A stretch of 64,000 nt of DNA from the NCBI GenBank assembly GCA_009922615.1, contig RFVF01000010.1, positions 1-64,000 of the forward strand, read 5' to 3'. A program made the translations under genes and the position numbers. The stretch comes from Pseudomonadota bacterium. GTDB taxonomy: Bacteria; Verrucomicrobiota; Verrucomicrobiia; Limisphaerales; SXTU01. The notes below the pieces were generated by a model. It searched no databases. It saw only the letters and a list, made by a program, of their open reading frames with translations, and was not told the DNA's origin. Shown here one piece after another: positions 53,294 to 63,717 of this stretch (the stretch's first letter is position 1; the number at the start of each line of letters is the position of its first letter).

Positions 53294-54514
53294 TCACTGC
53301 GGCTTTTTCACCGCGTGATGCAGTTTGCTCCACGCCAGAAAACCGGCAAGCAACGACACCACCGCACACGCCAGATACGGCCACGAAGGATGCACGTCGA
53401 AGAGCGTCGCCGCGAAGATCGGGCCGAAGATGCGCGCAAGACTACCTGCGCTTTGCGCAACGCCGAGGGTCGCGCCTTGTTCGTCGGCGGGAGCAAGTTG
53501 TGACAGCATTCCAAACACCGGTGGCCGCGTGAGGCTGGAACCGATGGCCAGCATCGCCAGCGCACCGAGCAGCAGTGGCCATGTTTTGACAAACGGCAGC
53601 ATGCCCAGGCTCACCGCCACCAAGCCGAGGCTCAATGCGATCAGCGTTGGCTCGCCGAACTTCTTCACTGCGCGGCCGAGCGGCCCGCCTTGCACGAGCG
53701 CGCCCACCAGGCCGCAGAACGTGTAGAGGTAAACTACCTTATCGTCGAACGTATGCACCACGCCTTTGATCGTCTCGAACTTCAGCCCGAAGTTTAGGCT
53801 CACCAGCAACCCCAGCGTCGTCTCAAAGCACGCGAAGCTGAACGTGGCGAGAAAGAACACCAGCACGAGCAGCGCGATGCCGGGCCTTTGCAGCGTGTGT
53901 TTCATCTGTAGCCAACGCGGTCGTTGCGCGGCGGCGTTCGCACCCGGCTGCCAGCTCTCCGGCAGGCGCGCGAAGGCGAAAAGAAAGTTCGCGCCACACA
54001 GCGCGGCGGCAATCCAACCGGGTGCGGTGACGCCGCCGAACTTCATGCCCAAGCCGCCGAGCGCCGGGCCGAAAATAAATCCCAGCCCGAACGCCATGCC
54101 CACGAGGCCCATTTTCTTCGAGCGTTCTTCGGGGGGCGTGATATCCGCGATGTAGGCTTGGGCGACAGTGATGTTCGCACCGCAGATGCCAGCGAACGCC
54201 CGTGAAAGAAAGAGCAGCACGATCGCGGTCTGACCGGCCTGGCCGGAGCCGACTGCGAAGATCGCATACGAAATCGCCGAGCCCGCCGTGCTCACGAGCA
54301 ACACCGGCCGCCGCCCGATACGATCCGAAAGCCGGCCCCATACCGGGGCGAAGATGAACTGCATCGCCGAGAAGGACGCCATCAGCAAACCGATGACCAA
54401 GCCGCTCGCTTCGAGCGTTTTCGCAAACACTGGCAGCAGCGGCAGCACGATCCCGAACCCGATGAGGTCCAGGAACACGGTCAAAAAAATCACCAGCAAC
54501 GAGGGCTTCTTCAT
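53294..54514 (-). CDS. MFS transporter, TetA-like drug efflux group
   Basis: 406 aa with about twelve membrane segments. MFS motif A is GRLSDRIGRRPVLL (between helices 2 and 3), and helix 5 has ALGGLGMKFG. The sequence has the pattern of the TCR/Tet subfamily of proton-coupled drug antiporters. Single gene, convergent with the AKR gene. Confidence 0.9.
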   Translation of the reverse strand: MKKPSLLVIFLTVFLDLIGFGIVLPLLPVFAKTLEASGLVIGLLMASFSAMQFIFAPVWGRLSDRIGRRPVLLVSTAGSAISYAIFAVGSGQAGQTAIVLLFLSRAFAGICGANITVAQAYIADITPPEERSKKMGLVGMAFGLGFIFGPALGGLGMKFGGVTAPGWIAAALCGANFLFAFARLPESWQPGANAAAQRPRWLQMKHTLQRPGIALLVLVFFLATFSFACFETTLGLLVSLNFGLKFETIKGVVHTFDDKVVYLYTFCGLVGALVQGGPLGRAVKKFGEPTLIALSLGLVAVSLGMLPFVKTWPLLLGALAMLAIGSSLTRPPVFGMLSQLAPADEQGATLGVAQSAGSLARIFGPIFAATLFDVHPSWPYLACAVVSLLAGFLAWSKLHHAVKKPQ

Positions 54515-54620
54515 GTCAATTCAGAGCGCGGACGTTATCGGGTTGCCGCGGGCGGGGTAAGGAGAAAATCACACCCCGGGATTGCGGCCCTTGCCCCGGC
54601 TGCTATGCTCGGCCACCAAA

Positions 54621-55754
54621 ATGGACACCGCCAAACGCATCACGGTCCGCGCCCGCTCGGCGCTCTTTGGCATGCAAGAGGGTGGCCTGCTGCTGGTCAT
54701 TCTCCTGCTGGGCACCGTGCTCGCCCTCTGCGGTGGCACGGTGAAAGTGCCGAAACTTCGCGTCAACGAACGCGGCGAACGCGAGCGCGTCTTCACCGAG
54801 GTCAAAGGCGAGCGTGTCCCGGTCTTGGAAGAACGGAACAAATTCTTCAATTACCAGAACCTTGCGCAGCTTGCCAAGGACACGAGCTTCATCGGCATCA
54901 TGGCGGTGGGCGCAACGTTCATCATCATCGCCGGCCAGATCGACTTGAGCGTGGGCGCGATCTACGCGCTGGCCTCGGTGGTGGGCGCGATGGTGTTCCG
55001 GGCTTTCGGTCCCGGCGGCGCGCTGGCCAGCTCGCCGCCGCACGAAGCATTGATTCTGGGTATCACCGCCTGCCTGGTCGTCGGCTTGCTCTGTGGTGTG
55101 CTCAACGGTGTGATGGTCACCACGCTCAAGGTGCACCCGTTCATCATCACGCTGGGCACGATGGCGATCTTTCGCGGTGAAGCCTTCGTAATTACCAGCG
55201 GGCAATCCATCGGTGATTTCCCCGAAGCCTTCCGCTACCTGATCCGCTGGGAAACCGGCGATGGCCTGAGTCTCGTGCCGCTTGCGGTGATGCTGGCCGT
55301 GATGGTCGGCGGAACGATCTACCTTACCTGTCTCGCGCCGGGGCGGCATGCTTACGCGGTCGGCGGCAACGAGCTCGCCAGCCGGTTCAGTGGCATCCGC
55401 GTGGAACTGGTGAAGCTGAAGATGTTCATCTACTCCGGCCTCACGGCGGGCGTCGCGGCGCTGCTGGCCATCGGTTACTACGGCAGCGCGACGAGTGGCG
55501 ATGGACAAGGCTACGAGCTTGACGTGATTGCCGCCGCCGTCGTCGGCGGTGCCAGCCTCTCCGGTGGCAAAGGCTCCGCGCTCGGCGCGATCCTTGGCGC
55601 GCTCATCATCAAGATGATCGACAACGGCATCGTGATCCTCGGCATCGACCAGAACTACAGCCGCATCATCATCGGCGCGGCGGTGATCCTCGCGGTGGTG
55701 CTGGATCAGTTCAACGGCTGGTGGACGCGGCGGCGGATGGCAAGGGCGGCGTAA
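54621..55754 (+). CDS. ABC sugar transporter permease, RbsC-like
   Basis: 377 aa from ATG 54621. Res 65-375 are the ribose/xylose-type permease domain: GIMAVGATFIIIAGQIDLSVG (the IDLSVG hallmark), NGVMVTTLKVHPFIITLGTM and VVGGASLSGGKGSALGAILGAL. A ~50-residue insert between the first helix and the domain (VPKLRVNERGERERVFTEV) is charged and unusual. Neither an ATPase nor a binding protein gene lies next to it. Confidence 0.9.
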   Translation: MDTAKRITVRARSALFGMQEGGLLLVILLLGTVLALCGGTVKVPKLRVNERGERERVFTEVKGERVPVLEERNKFFNYQNLAQLAKDTSFIGIMAVGATFIIIAGQIDLSVGAIYALASVVGAMVFRAFGPGGALASSPPHEALILGITACLVVGLLCGVLNGVMVTTLKVHPFIITLGTMAIFRGEAFVITSGQSIGDFPEAFRYLIRWETGDGLSLVPLAVMLAVMVGGTIYLTCLAPGRHAYAVGGNELASRFSGIRVELVKLKMFIYSGLTAGVAALLAIGYYGSATSGDGQGYELDVIAAAVVGGASLSGGKGSALGAILGALIIKMIDNGIVILGIDQNYSRIIIGAAVILAVVLDQFNGWWTRRRMARAA

Positions 55755-55790
55755 GACGGGCACCCCTGTCCGGCGCGCTGGGAAATTCCG

Positions 55791-56072
55791 TCAAGCCAGC
55801 TCGACCCTGAGTCGTCGGCCCAAGGCCAAGGCCGCCCGCTCCAGAAGCTGCAAAGTCAGCGGTGATTCGGTTTCGGAGAATAACTGATCAAGCGTTGCTC
55901 GACTGGTCTTCATACGGCTGGCGAGCGTTGCGCGGGAGATGCGACGGCGCTTCATCTCCTGTTCCAACTGCCAAGTCACGACGCGCCGGAGCGCGCCCGC
56001 CTCGCAATCCGCAAGCAAGCCTTCTTCCTTCAGGAAGTCGTCAAAGTTGGAGCCGACGTGCGCTTTCTTCAT
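55791..56072 (-). CDS. HigA-type antitoxin, XRE family
   Basis: 93 aa from ATG 56072. The HTH region is ISRATLASRMKTSRATLDQLFSE with following LQLLERAALALGR. Position 4 nt behind a HigB-type toxin shows a higBA-like toxin-first module. It should bind and neutralise the toxin and repress the shared promoter. Confidence 0.88.
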   Translation of the reverse strand: MKKAHVGSNFDDFLKEEGLLADCEAGALRRVVTWQLEQEMKRRRISRATLASRMKTSRATLDQLFSETESPLTLQLLERAALALGRRLRVELA

Positions 56073-56076
56073 GGGG

Positions 56077-56421
56077 TCATTGTAGCAGTCGCAACCGGGA
56101 TTTTGCCAATGCCAAGTCATCCGCCGGCGTCTTCTGCGATTTCTTGATGAAACCATGCAGCAGGATCATCCGGCCCACGTCTGCCGTGAACAGGACACGC
56201 GCGATGCCATCGGGCAGCCGGACGCGCACTTCCCATAAGTCGCGGTCCAGTTTGCGAACCAGTGGCATCCCCAGCGGCCAGCCGAACTGCACAGTCTTGA
56301 TGTCCTCCCCGATGATGCGGCGGGGCTCGCGAGGCAGTAACTTGAGCCACTCACGGACTGGCTCGCGTCCCGTCTCGGTCTTGAAGAAATTGACGGACAA
56401 TCTGGGGGCTGGGTTGTCCAT
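56077..56421 (-). CDS. HigB-type toxin (RelE superfamily, phage Gp49-like)
   Basis: 114 aa from ATG 56421. Conserved segments: VNFFKTETGREPVREWLKLLP, GMPLVRKLDRDLWEVRVRLPDG, ARVLFTADVGRMILLHGFIKKSQKTP. These match Gp49-like HigB toxins, ribosome-dependent mRNA nucleases. It starts 15 nt after the trpE stop on the same strand. Confidence 0.9.
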   Translation of the reverse strand: MDNPAPRLSVNFFKTETGREPVREWLKLLPREPRRIIGEDIKTVQFGWPLGMPLVRKLDRDLWEVRVRLPDGIARVLFTADVGRMILLHGFIKKSQKTPADDLALAKSRLRLLQ

Positions 56422-56436
56422 CGAAAGCACCGCAGC

Positions 56437-57966
56437 TCAATCCAAGCGCGCAAATGTCTCCGCCAACGCCACGGCCTTCCGCATCGCCTTGGACTTGTTG
56501 ACCGTTTCCTGAAACTCCGCCTCGGGGTTGCTGTCCGTCACCCAGCCGCCGCCGGCTTGCACGAAGACTTGCCCGTCCTTGACCAGCGCGGTGCGGATCG
56601 TGATCGCCGTGTCGCAATTGCCGTTGAAACTGAAGTAGCCCACGCAGCCCGCGTAAGGCCCGCGCGTGGTGCCTTCCAGTTCGGAAATGATCTGCATCGC
56701 GCGGATCTTTGGCGCGCCGCTCACCGTGCCCGCCGGGAACGTCGCGCGCATCAGGTCAAACGCCGTCTTGTCCGCCGCGAGTTTGCCTTCCACCTGCGAC
56801 ACGATGTGCATCACGTGGCTGTAGCGCTCGATGACCATCAGCTCCTTGACCTGCACGCTGCCGTAATCGCACACCCGGCCGATGTCGTTGCGCGCGAGGT
56901 CCACGAGCATCACGTGCTCGGCGCGCTCCTTCGGGTCGGCGAGCAATTCCTTCTCCATCGCCAAGTCCTCGTCGTGCGTCGCGCCGCGCGGGCGCGTGCC
57001 GGCGATGGGCCGGATCTCAATCAGCTTGTCCTCGCACCGCACGTGAATCTCCGGTGACACGCCGACGAGCGCAAACTCGCCCAGCTCGAGCAGGAACATA
57101 TACGGCGACGGATTGATCGTCCGCGCGGCGCGGTAGATGTCCAGCGCGCTGGCCTTCACGTCCGCGCTGAACCGCTGCGAACCGACGACCTGGATGATGT
57201 CGCCCGCCGTGATGTGGGTCTTGGCCTCCAGCACGTTGGCGATGAACTTTTCCTTCGGCGTGTTCGACTCGAACGGCGCGGGCGCGACCACCGACGGCAG
57301 CGTGGCGGGCACGTGATGCGTGGGTTGTTCGAGCAATGAAACCAGCCGGTCAATTTCCTCAACCGCCCGCTCATAGGCTTCCTCCGGCGAGGCCGCGTCG
57401 TCCAAAACCGCGTTCACCAAAATCGTGATCGTCTGTTGCGCGCGGTCGAAGACGAGCAACTCGTCCGCGATGAGAAAATACAACGTCGGCGTGCCCAGCT
57501 CGTCCTTCGGCGGGCGCGGCACGATCGGCTCCACGTCGTGGATGAACTCGTAGCCGATGAAGCCCACCGCCCCGCCCGTGAAGCGCGGCAGCCCCGGCAC
57601 GTTCACCGGCCGGTAGCGCGCCAGCACGCGCTCGACGACTTCGAGACCGTCGCGCACGCACTGCTCACACGGTTCCTTGCCGGGCGCGGGGATGGCGAAC
57701 TTCTCGACGACTTTGCCCTCCGCGATGACCTCGATGCAATTGGCCGTTTGTTTGATGACGGCGCGCGGATTGCAGCCAACGAACGAATAGCGGCCCAAGT
57801 GCTCGCCGCCTTCCACCGACTCGAAGAGGAACGATTCGCCCTGGCCGCGAATTTTTTTGTAGGCCGAGAGCGGCGTCTCGAAATCCGCGAGGATGTGGCG
57901 CGTCACGGGAATCAAGTTCCCCTGCGACGCCAGCTTCAAAAAGTCATCAAGCTTCGGCGAATACAT
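56437..57966 (-). CDS. trpE: anthranilate synthase component I
   Basis: 509 aa. It starts MYSPKLDDFLKLASQGNL at 57966. N-terminal allosteric region with SFLFESVEGGEHLGRYSFVG, then the chorismate-binding domain: GDIIQVVGSQRFS, IRPIAGTRPRGAT, MLVDLARNDIGRVC, TFPAGTVSGAPKIRAM and AGGGWVTDSNPEAEFQET. It makes anthranilate from chorismate with the glutaminase TrpG, which is not in the window. The LLESVEGG-like motif implies feedback inhibition by Trp. Confidence 0.95.
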   Translation of the reverse strand: MYSPKLDDFLKLASQGNLIPVTRHILADFETPLSAYKKIRGQGESFLFESVEGGEHLGRYSFVGCNPRAVIKQTANCIEVIAEGKVVEKFAIPAPGKEPCEQCVRDGLEVVERVLARYRPVNVPGLPRFTGGAVGFIGYEFIHDVEPIVPRPPKDELGTPTLYFLIADELLVFDRAQQTITILVNAVLDDAASPEEAYERAVEEIDRLVSLLEQPTHHVPATLPSVVAPAPFESNTPKEKFIANVLEAKTHITAGDIIQVVGSQRFSADVKASALDIYRAARTINPSPYMFLLELGEFALVGVSPEIHVRCEDKLIEIRPIAGTRPRGATHDEDLAMEKELLADPKERAEHVMLVDLARNDIGRVCDYGSVQVKELMVIERYSHVMHIVSQVEGKLAADKTAFDLMRATFPAGTVSGAPKIRAMQIISELEGTTRGPYAGCVGYFSFNGNCDTAITIRTALVKDGQVFVQAGGGWVTDSNPEAEFQETVNKSKAMRKAVALAETFARLD

Positions 57967-58236
57967 TTCGTGCGGGCACCTTACCGTAAGTCGGCGGTCC
58001 GGCGGAAGCCCCAAGACGAGGTGGCGGCCATCTCGCTGGCTTCTCTCGCCTCCTTTGGCGTCCGCGCTCGCCGCATTATAGCAAAGGTCCTAGGGGATGA
58101 AGGGCAGGGGGGATGATGAGTGCTCGGCTTCAAGCAATCGCGGGATACCGTGGTGAAGCTTGCGGGCCGCAGTGAAGGAGGAAACCCAGCCGCTGCGGGC
58201 GCATTCTCTGCCCTCCAGTTCCAATCCGAGTCGGGC

Positions 58237-59478
58237 TTACTTGTCTGGTCGCTGGCTGGCGGCCTTGAGCTTGGGATACCACTGGTTCACGAAGTCGAGG
58301 GACCATTGGGCGGTCCGGTCTTTGTGGCAGATATTGCAACTGTTGGGGTCACCGTTCTTCAGGGTGATGGCGGGGGAGATGAAGTCGAACGTATGGTTGC
58401 GGGCTTCGGCGGCGACGGAGTTTTCGCCGGTCTTGGCCATGTGACATTCGATGCAGCGGCTGCCGGTGCTGTTGGCGGCGTGATGCGTGTGTTCGGGCAG
58501 GGTCTTTTCTTTCAAGTGCTGGCGCTGGCCGGGGGCGTGGCAGGTGAGGCAGAGCGCGTTGTTGCTGGCGGACTTAATGGTCATGGCGGTGTGGCGGCCG
58601 CTGTGGGAATCGTGACAGTTGGAGCACTGCAGGTGGGCGTCGTGCATGACGCTTTGCACAAAGGTGTTGCCTTGCACGCGGTTTTTCTTGGCGGTGCCGT
58701 TGTGCCAGAACTCCGGCGTGACCTTGCCGTCGGGAGCGAAGCCTTGCCAGAATTTGTTCAGATCATCGCCGGGTTGATAGCCGACAGCCCAGGCGTATTC
58801 GGTCTGCGGGCCGTGGGGGCGACCGGCCTGATGGCACGCAAGGCACACCTGCATGGAGCGCTCGATGGAGAGGCGGGCGGGATTGACGATGTCCTCGATG
58901 CGGGAGTTTTCGGAGTGCTTGCGGCCCGCGCCGTGGCAGCTTTCGCACGAGATGTTCAGCTCCTGCCACTTCTGCGCCTGCACGTCGAGGCCGGTGCTGT
59001 GACAGCCGGCACAGAGTTTGAAGTTGGAACGGTGCTTCCAATCTTTGTGCCCTTCCCACCACCAGTCGGACTTGGCGGTGTAGGGCTGCCACTTCTTTTC
59101 CGCCACGCTCCATTGACCGTTGAAGACGACTTCCTCGCCGTTGACCTCGACGAGGTAGCGCTGCTTCCAGCGGCTGCCGACGACGCCTTTGACATCCTTT
59201 AGCGCCGGGTGGTTCGTGCTCGGGATGCTGAAGTCGCCGACGATGGTTTTGCCGGGGCCGTCGGCGATGGGGCGTTGGACCATCTTGCTGTGCAGGGTGC
59301 CTTGCCAGCCTTGATAATGACTGGCGTGGCAGGTGGCGCATTTCTCCGCGCCAACGAATTGTGTGGGGTCGATTTGGGGCAGCGCGTCAAGTTTCAGCTC
59401 CACCGGCACGGCGGCGTGGCTGGCGACGGCGAGCACCGCGACCACCGCGAGCGCGCGTAGGAGGACAAGGGCATTCAT
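58237..59478 (-). CDS. octaheme c-type cytochrome, exported
   Basis: 413 aa with a signal peptide (MNALVLLRALAVVAVLAVAS). Eight CxxCH heme sites: CATCH, CAGCH, CESCH, CLACH, CSNCH, CLTCH, CIECH, CNICH. The first is followed by HYQGWQGTLHSKM, as in cytochrome c554/NapC-linked multiheme proteins. No CXXCK site, so not NrfA-like. Probably a periplasmic electron carrier or reductase. Single gene; 57967-58236 upstream on the other side shows nothing recognisable. Confidence 0.93.
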   Translation of the reverse strand: MNALVLLRALAVVAVLAVASHAAVPVELKLDALPQIDPTQFVGAEKCATCHASHYQGWQGTLHSKMVQRPIADGPGKTIVGDFSIPSTNHPALKDVKGVVGSRWKQRYLVEVNGEEVVFNGQWSVAEKKWQPYTAKSDWWWEGHKDWKHRSNFKLCAGCHSTGLDVQAQKWQELNISCESCHGAGRKHSENSRIEDIVNPARLSIERSMQVCLACHQAGRPHGPQTEYAWAVGYQPGDDLNKFWQGFAPDGKVTPEFWHNGTAKKNRVQGNTFVQSVMHDAHLQCSNCHDSHSGRHTAMTIKSASNNALCLTCHAPGQRQHLKEKTLPEHTHHAANSTGSRCIECHMAKTGENSVAAEARNHTFDFISPAITLKNGDPNSCNICHKDRTAQWSLDFVNQWYPKLKAASQRPDK

Positions 59479-59624
59479 GGCGTGTTGAGCAACGGCAAGT
59501 TACGTCTATTATCACGGGGATTGGCGGAATGACCAGTCGTAAGCGGAACGGTAGGATGCACGTTTAACGGTCCCCGCTAGAATTCAATCTGTCGGCTCCG
59601 GCAACTTGCTGCTTCACTCTCCGC

Positions 59625-61574
59625 ATGGCTTCGTTGAATGCACTGCTCGGCGGCAATGCCGGCATCTACCAGCTCCGCTCCAAGGCGCCCGGACCGACGG
59701 GTGCGTTACCGCTCGATGCGGACATGCTCTTGCACCAGCCCAGCGGGAATCTTTTCGGCTGGACGCAGAACGCCGGCATGGGCTGGAACCCCGCCGAGCT
59801 GGGCCGCAAACAATTCCTCATCCTCAGCACCGAGGGTGGCCGTCGTGCGCCGGACGGCTCGCCCATCGCGCTGGGCTATCACACGGGGCATTGGGAAATT
59901 GGGTTACTCGTCGAAGCGGCGGCGAAGGAGTTCAAGCGCCTGCAAGCGATTCCCTTCGCGGGCTGCGTCTCCGACCCGTGCGACGGGCGCACGCAAGGGA
60001 CGACGGGCATGTTCGACTCGCTCCCGTATCGCAACGACGCCGCCATCGTTTTCCGCCGGCTCATCCGCTCGTTGCCCACGCGACGCGGCGTGCTCGGAGT
60101 TGCGACGTGCGACAAGGGTCTGCCCGCGATGATGATGGCGCTGGCAGGGATGCGTGACTTGCCCAGCGTCCTCGTGCCCGGCGGCGTGACGTTGCCACCC
60201 ACGAATGGCGAGGACGCCGGTGCGGTGCAAACACTCGGGGCCCGCTTCTCACACGGTCTGATATCGCTGACGGAGGCAGCGGAGCTCGGCTGTCGTGCGT
60301 GCGGCACGCCCGGTGGCGGCTGTCAGTTCCTCGGCACGGCGGCGACCTCGCAAGTCGTCGGTGAAGCCCTCGGCCTCTCGCTCCCGCACAGCGCGCTTGC
60401 GCCATCGGGCGAACCGGTCTGGACGGAACTTGCGGTCAGCTCCGCGCGGGCGTTAGTGGAACTGGAGCAACGCGGCCTCAAGTCCCGCGACATCCTCACC
60501 GACGCGGCGATTCGCAACGCCATGGTCGTCCACGCGGCCTTCGGCGGCTCCACGAACTTGCTGCTGCACATCCCCGCCATCGCGCACGCCGCCGGGCTGA
60601 AGCGGCCGACGGTAGAAGATTGGATTGCCGTGAACCGCGCCGTCCCTCGCCTCGTGAGCGTGCTGCCGAACGGACCCGTTCACCACCCGACCGTCCGCGT
60701 GTTCCTCGCGGGCGGCGTGCCGGAGGTGATGTTGCATTTGCATCGGTTGGGCTTGCTCGACACGCGTGTGCTGACCGCGAGTGGCGCGACGCTGGACGAA
60801 GTTTTGAACTGGTGGGAAGCGAGCGAGCGCCGCACAAAGTTCCGCGAACTCCTCTGCGTGCAAGACGGCGTGGACCCGGACGAAGTCATTTTCTCGCCCG
60901 AGCGCGCGAAGGCCCGCGGGCTCACGAGCACCGTCACCTTCCCGCGCGGCAACCTCGCGCCCGAGGGCGCGGTCATCAAGAGCACGGCCATTGATCCGAG
61001 CGTGGTGGATGCCGACGGCGTGTATCGCAAGGAAGGGCCGGCGAAAGTTTTCACCAGCGAACGCGCGGCCATCGCGGCCATCAAGGAGAAGCGCATCGCC
61101 GCCGGAGGCATTCTCGTGCTCGCCGGTTGCGGCCCGATGGGCACGGGCATGGAGGAAACCTACCAGCTCACCAGCTCGCTCAAGCATCTGCCCTTCGGCA
61201 AGCACGTCGCGCTCATCACGGACGCACGCTTCAGCGGCGTGAGCACCGGCGCGTGCATCGGGCACGTTGGTCCCGAGGCGCTCGCGGGCGGGCCGCTGGG
61301 CAAACTCCGCGACGGCGATGTGATCCGCATCATCGTTGACCGGAACACAAACACCGGCAGCGTGGACTTCATCGGCGAAAGCGGCGGCGCGAAGTTCAGC
61401 CCAGATGAAGGTGCGACCACCTTGGCGAAACGTCCTTCGCGCGATGACTTGAAGCCCAACGACAACCTCCCCGACGACACGAAGCTCTGGGCCGCGTTGC
61501 AAGCCATCAGCGGCGGCACCTGGGGCGGCTGCGTGTTCGATGCGGACGCCGTGGTCGCGAAATTACAGGCGTGA
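59625..61574 (+). CDS. IlvD/Edd family dehydratase, YjhG/YagF (xylonate dehydratase) type
   Basis: 649 aa, the length of YjhG/YagF proteins. Fe-S cluster cysteines lie in [27 protein letters not shown] and [21 protein letters not shown]. Further family blocks: [37 protein letters not shown] and [23 protein letters not shown]. Family members dehydrate sugar acids such as D-xylonate to 2-keto-3-deoxy acids. No sugar operon surrounds it. Confidence 0.93.
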   Translation: MASLNALLGGNAGIYQLRSKAPGPTGALPLDADMLLHQPSGNLFGWTQNAGMGWNPAELGRKQFLILSTEGGRRAPDGSPIALGYHTGHWEIGLLVEAAAKEFKRLQAIPFAGCVSDPCDGRTQGTTGMFDSLPYRNDAAIVFRRLIRSLPTRRGVLGVATCDKGLPAMMMALAGMRDLPSVLVPGGVTLPPTNGEDAGAVQTLGARFSHGLISLTEAAELGCRACGTPGGGCQFLGTAATSQVVGEALGLSLPHSALAPSGEPVWTELAVSSARALVELEQRGLKSRDILTDAAIRNAMVVHAAFGGSTNLLLHIPAIAHAAGLKRPTVEDWIAVNRAVPRLVSVLPNGPVHHPTVRVFLAGGVPEVMLHLHRLGLLDTRVLTASGATLDEVLNWWEASERRTKFRELLCVQDGVDPDEVIFSPERAKARGLTSTVTFPRGNLAPEGAVIKSTAIDPSVVDADGVYRKEGPAKVFTSERAAIAAIKEKRIAAGGILVLAGCGPMGTGMEETYQLTSSLKHLPFGKHVALITDARFSGVSTGACIGHVGPEALAGGPLGKLRDGDVIRIIVDRNTNTGSVDFIGESGGAKFSPDEGATTLAKRPSRDDLKPNDNLPDDTKLWAALQAISGGTWGGCVFDADAVVAKLQA

Positions 61575-61661
61575 GAATGGCGCGAGATTTGCGTTGTTCA
61601 TCCACGTGGATTGCGCTTAATTCCTCTCGTCAACACAGCCAACTTCTAACCAACACGTGCC

Positions 61662-62114
61662 ATGGAAATCACCGACTCCGTCGCCACCATCCTCCAGCAC
61701 AAGGGCCAGGTTCCCGTCCAGTCCGTCGCGCCCGCTACCACGGTCTTTGACGCCATCAAGCTCATGGCCGACCGCAATATCGGCTGCGTGCTGGTGATGG
61801 AGGGCGGTGCGTTGCTCGGCATCCTCTCCGAGCGCGATTACACGCGGAAGGTCGTGTTGCAGGGTCGCTCGTCCAAGACCACCACCGTTCGCGAGATCAT
61901 GACGGCCAACGTCATCTGCGTCACGCCGCAGCACGGCGTCGAGGCGACCTTGCGCATCGTCACCGAGAACCGCGTGCGGCATCTGCCCGTCCGGGACGGC
62001 GACCGGATCGTCGGCCTCATCTCCATTGGCGATCTCGTGAAATGGGTCATTCACGCCCAACGTTCCGCACTCAATCAGTTGGAAGCCTATGTGGCGGGCG
62101 GATATCCCGGCTGA
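61662..62114 (+). CDS. CBS-domain pair protein
   Basis: 150 aa with two CBS domains (about res 10-65 and 78-135): [32 protein letters not shown], then [29 protein letters not shown]. Such proteins bind adenine nucleotides and act as energy sensors for a partner that is not evident here. It lies 87 nt after the dehydratase. Confidence 0.93.
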   Translation: MEITDSVATILQHKGQVPVQSVAPATTVFDAIKLMADRNIGCVLVMEGGALLGILSERDYTRKVVLQGRSSKTTTVREIMTANVICVTPQHGVEATLRIVTENRVRHLPVRDGDRIVGLISIGDLVKWVIHAQRSALNQLEAYVAGGYPG

Positions 62115-62193
62115 ACGAGGCAAAACTTCTTTCAATCCCGAACCCGCTTCCCTCGTCCACTTCCCACTCGAACGCTGCAACACTCATAGCCCT

Positions 62194-63657
62194 ATGATCC
62201 GAATCCCTGGCGAACCCGGCAAAGACCTTTGCGACAAACATCTTGGCATCACCCGCCGCGACATCCTCCGCATCGGCGGCTCCGGCCTCATGGGCCTCTC
62301 GCTCGGCGGCGCAATGAAGCTTCAGGCCCTCGCCAACCCAGCCACTGGCGGACGCGGCTGGGGCAAGGCCAAGAGCGTCATCATGATTTACCTCCAGGGC
62401 GGTCCTTCGCACCTCGACTTGTGGGACCCGAAGGAGAACGTGCCCGACAACGTGAAATCAGTTTTCGCGCCCATCGCGACCAAACTCACCGGCGTCAAAT
62501 ACACCGAACTCCTGCCCAAGCTCGCGAAGGTGAACGACAAGTTCACCATGATCCGCTCGATGAGCTACACGCCCAACGGCCTCTTCAACCACACGGCGGC
62601 CATCTACCAGATCATGACCGGCTACACGACGGACAAGGTCTCGCCGTCCGGCCAGCTTGAGCCGCCCAGCCCGAAGGATTTCCCGAACTTCGGCTCGAAT
62701 ATCATCCGCCTCAAGCCGCCCACCGAGCCGATGCTTCCGTTCGTTCAGTTTCCGCGCCCGTTGCAGGAATCGAACGTCGTCGGCAAAGGTGGCAACGCCG
62801 GCTTCCTCGGTAAGGCCTACGATCCTTACACGCTCTTCCCGGACGGTGACGACATGGATATGGCGAAAATGGACAAGATCAAGGTGGACGACCTCAACCT
62901 CCGCCCCGATATGTTCGCCGTCCGCCTCCAGCGCCGCGCCAAGCTTCGCGACGAACTCAGCGATGCGATGCCTGAGATCGAAAAGGCCGTCGCCAACTAC
63001 AATCTCGACGACTACTACAAGCAGGCGATGAACCTCATCGTCTCCGGTCGCGCCCGCGAGGCCTTCGACCTCAATCAGGAACCGGACAAGCTCCGCGACC
63101 GTTACGGCCGCAACACCTTCGGCCAGAGCTGCCTCCTCGCCCGCCGCCTTGTCGAGGCCGGCACGCGCGTCGTGGAACTCATCTGGCCCAAGGTCGCCAA
63201 CTCGGACAATCACTCGTGGGACGTTCACGTGGGCCTCAACGACCGCATGAAGAAGCAAAGCGCCCCGATGCTCGACACCGGGCTCTCCGCGCTCTTCGAG
63301 GACTTGGACTCCCGCGGTCTCCTCGCCGAGACACTCGTCGTCGCGATCGGCGAATTTGGCCGCAGCCCGCAGAAGGGCGTCAGCACCAGCGGCAATGGCA
63401 ACAGCGCGGATGGTCGCGACCACTGGCCGTATTGCTACACCAGCGTCATCGGCGGTGCCGGCATCAAGCGCGGCTACGTCCACGGCCAGTCCGATAAGAC
63501 CGGCTCCGCGCCCGTCGAAGACCCCGTCCACCCGGCGGAATTGCTCGCAACGATCTACCACAGCTTCGGCATCGACCCCGAGACCGTGGTGATGAATCAC
63601 CTCAACCAGCCGCGTGAACTCGTGAAGGCCAAGGCCGTCACGAAGCTCTTCGCGTAA
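62194..63657 (+). CDS. DUF1501 protein with Tat-type signal
   Basis: 487 aa from ATG 62194. N-terminal Tat-like motif [20 protein letters not shown], then the DUF1501 (sulfatase-like fold) features [57 protein letters not shown] and [11 protein letters not shown]...[10 protein letters not shown]. These exported proteins are abundant in PVC bacteria, often paired with DUF1553/DUF1549 cytochromes, which are absent here. Confidence 0.93.
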   Translation: MIRIPGEPGKDLCDKHLGITRRDILRIGGSGLMGLSLGGAMKLQALANPATGGRGWGKAKSVIMIYLQGGPSHLDLWDPKENVPDNVKSVFAPIATKLTGVKYTELLPKLAKVNDKFTMIRSMSYTPNGLFNHTAAIYQIMTGYTTDKVSPSGQLEPPSPKDFPNFGSNIIRLKPPTEPMLPFVQFPRPLQESNVVGKGGNAGFLGKAYDPYTLFPDGDDMDMAKMDKIKVDDLNLRPDMFAVRLQRRAKLRDELSDAMPEIEKAVANYNLDDYYKQAMNLIVSGRAREAFDLNQEPDKLRDRYGRNTFGQSCLLARRLVEAGTRVVELIWPKVANSDNHSWDVHVGLNDRMKKQSAPMLDTGLSALFEDLDSRGLLAETLVVAIGEFGRSPQKGVSTSGNGNSADGRDHWPYCYTSVIGGAGIKRGYVHGQSDKTGSAPVEDPVHPAELLATIYHSFGIDPETVVMNHLNQPRELVKAKAVTKLFA

Positions 63658-63717
63658 GCCTCCGTTTCCCGTAGACCGAAACGCGCGTTCATGGCGCGAG
63701 CCCGTTGCTTTCTGCCG

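Noticed and set aside
58120-59202. Plus-strand open frame of 360 codons opposite the cytochrome
   Set aside because: Gly/Val-rich low-complexity antisense shadow; the minus strand has eight heme motifs and a signal peptide.
62458-63600. Minus-strand open frame of 380 codons opposite the DUF1501 gene
   Set aside because: Composition is typical of an antisense frame; the DUF1501 signatures are on the plus strand.
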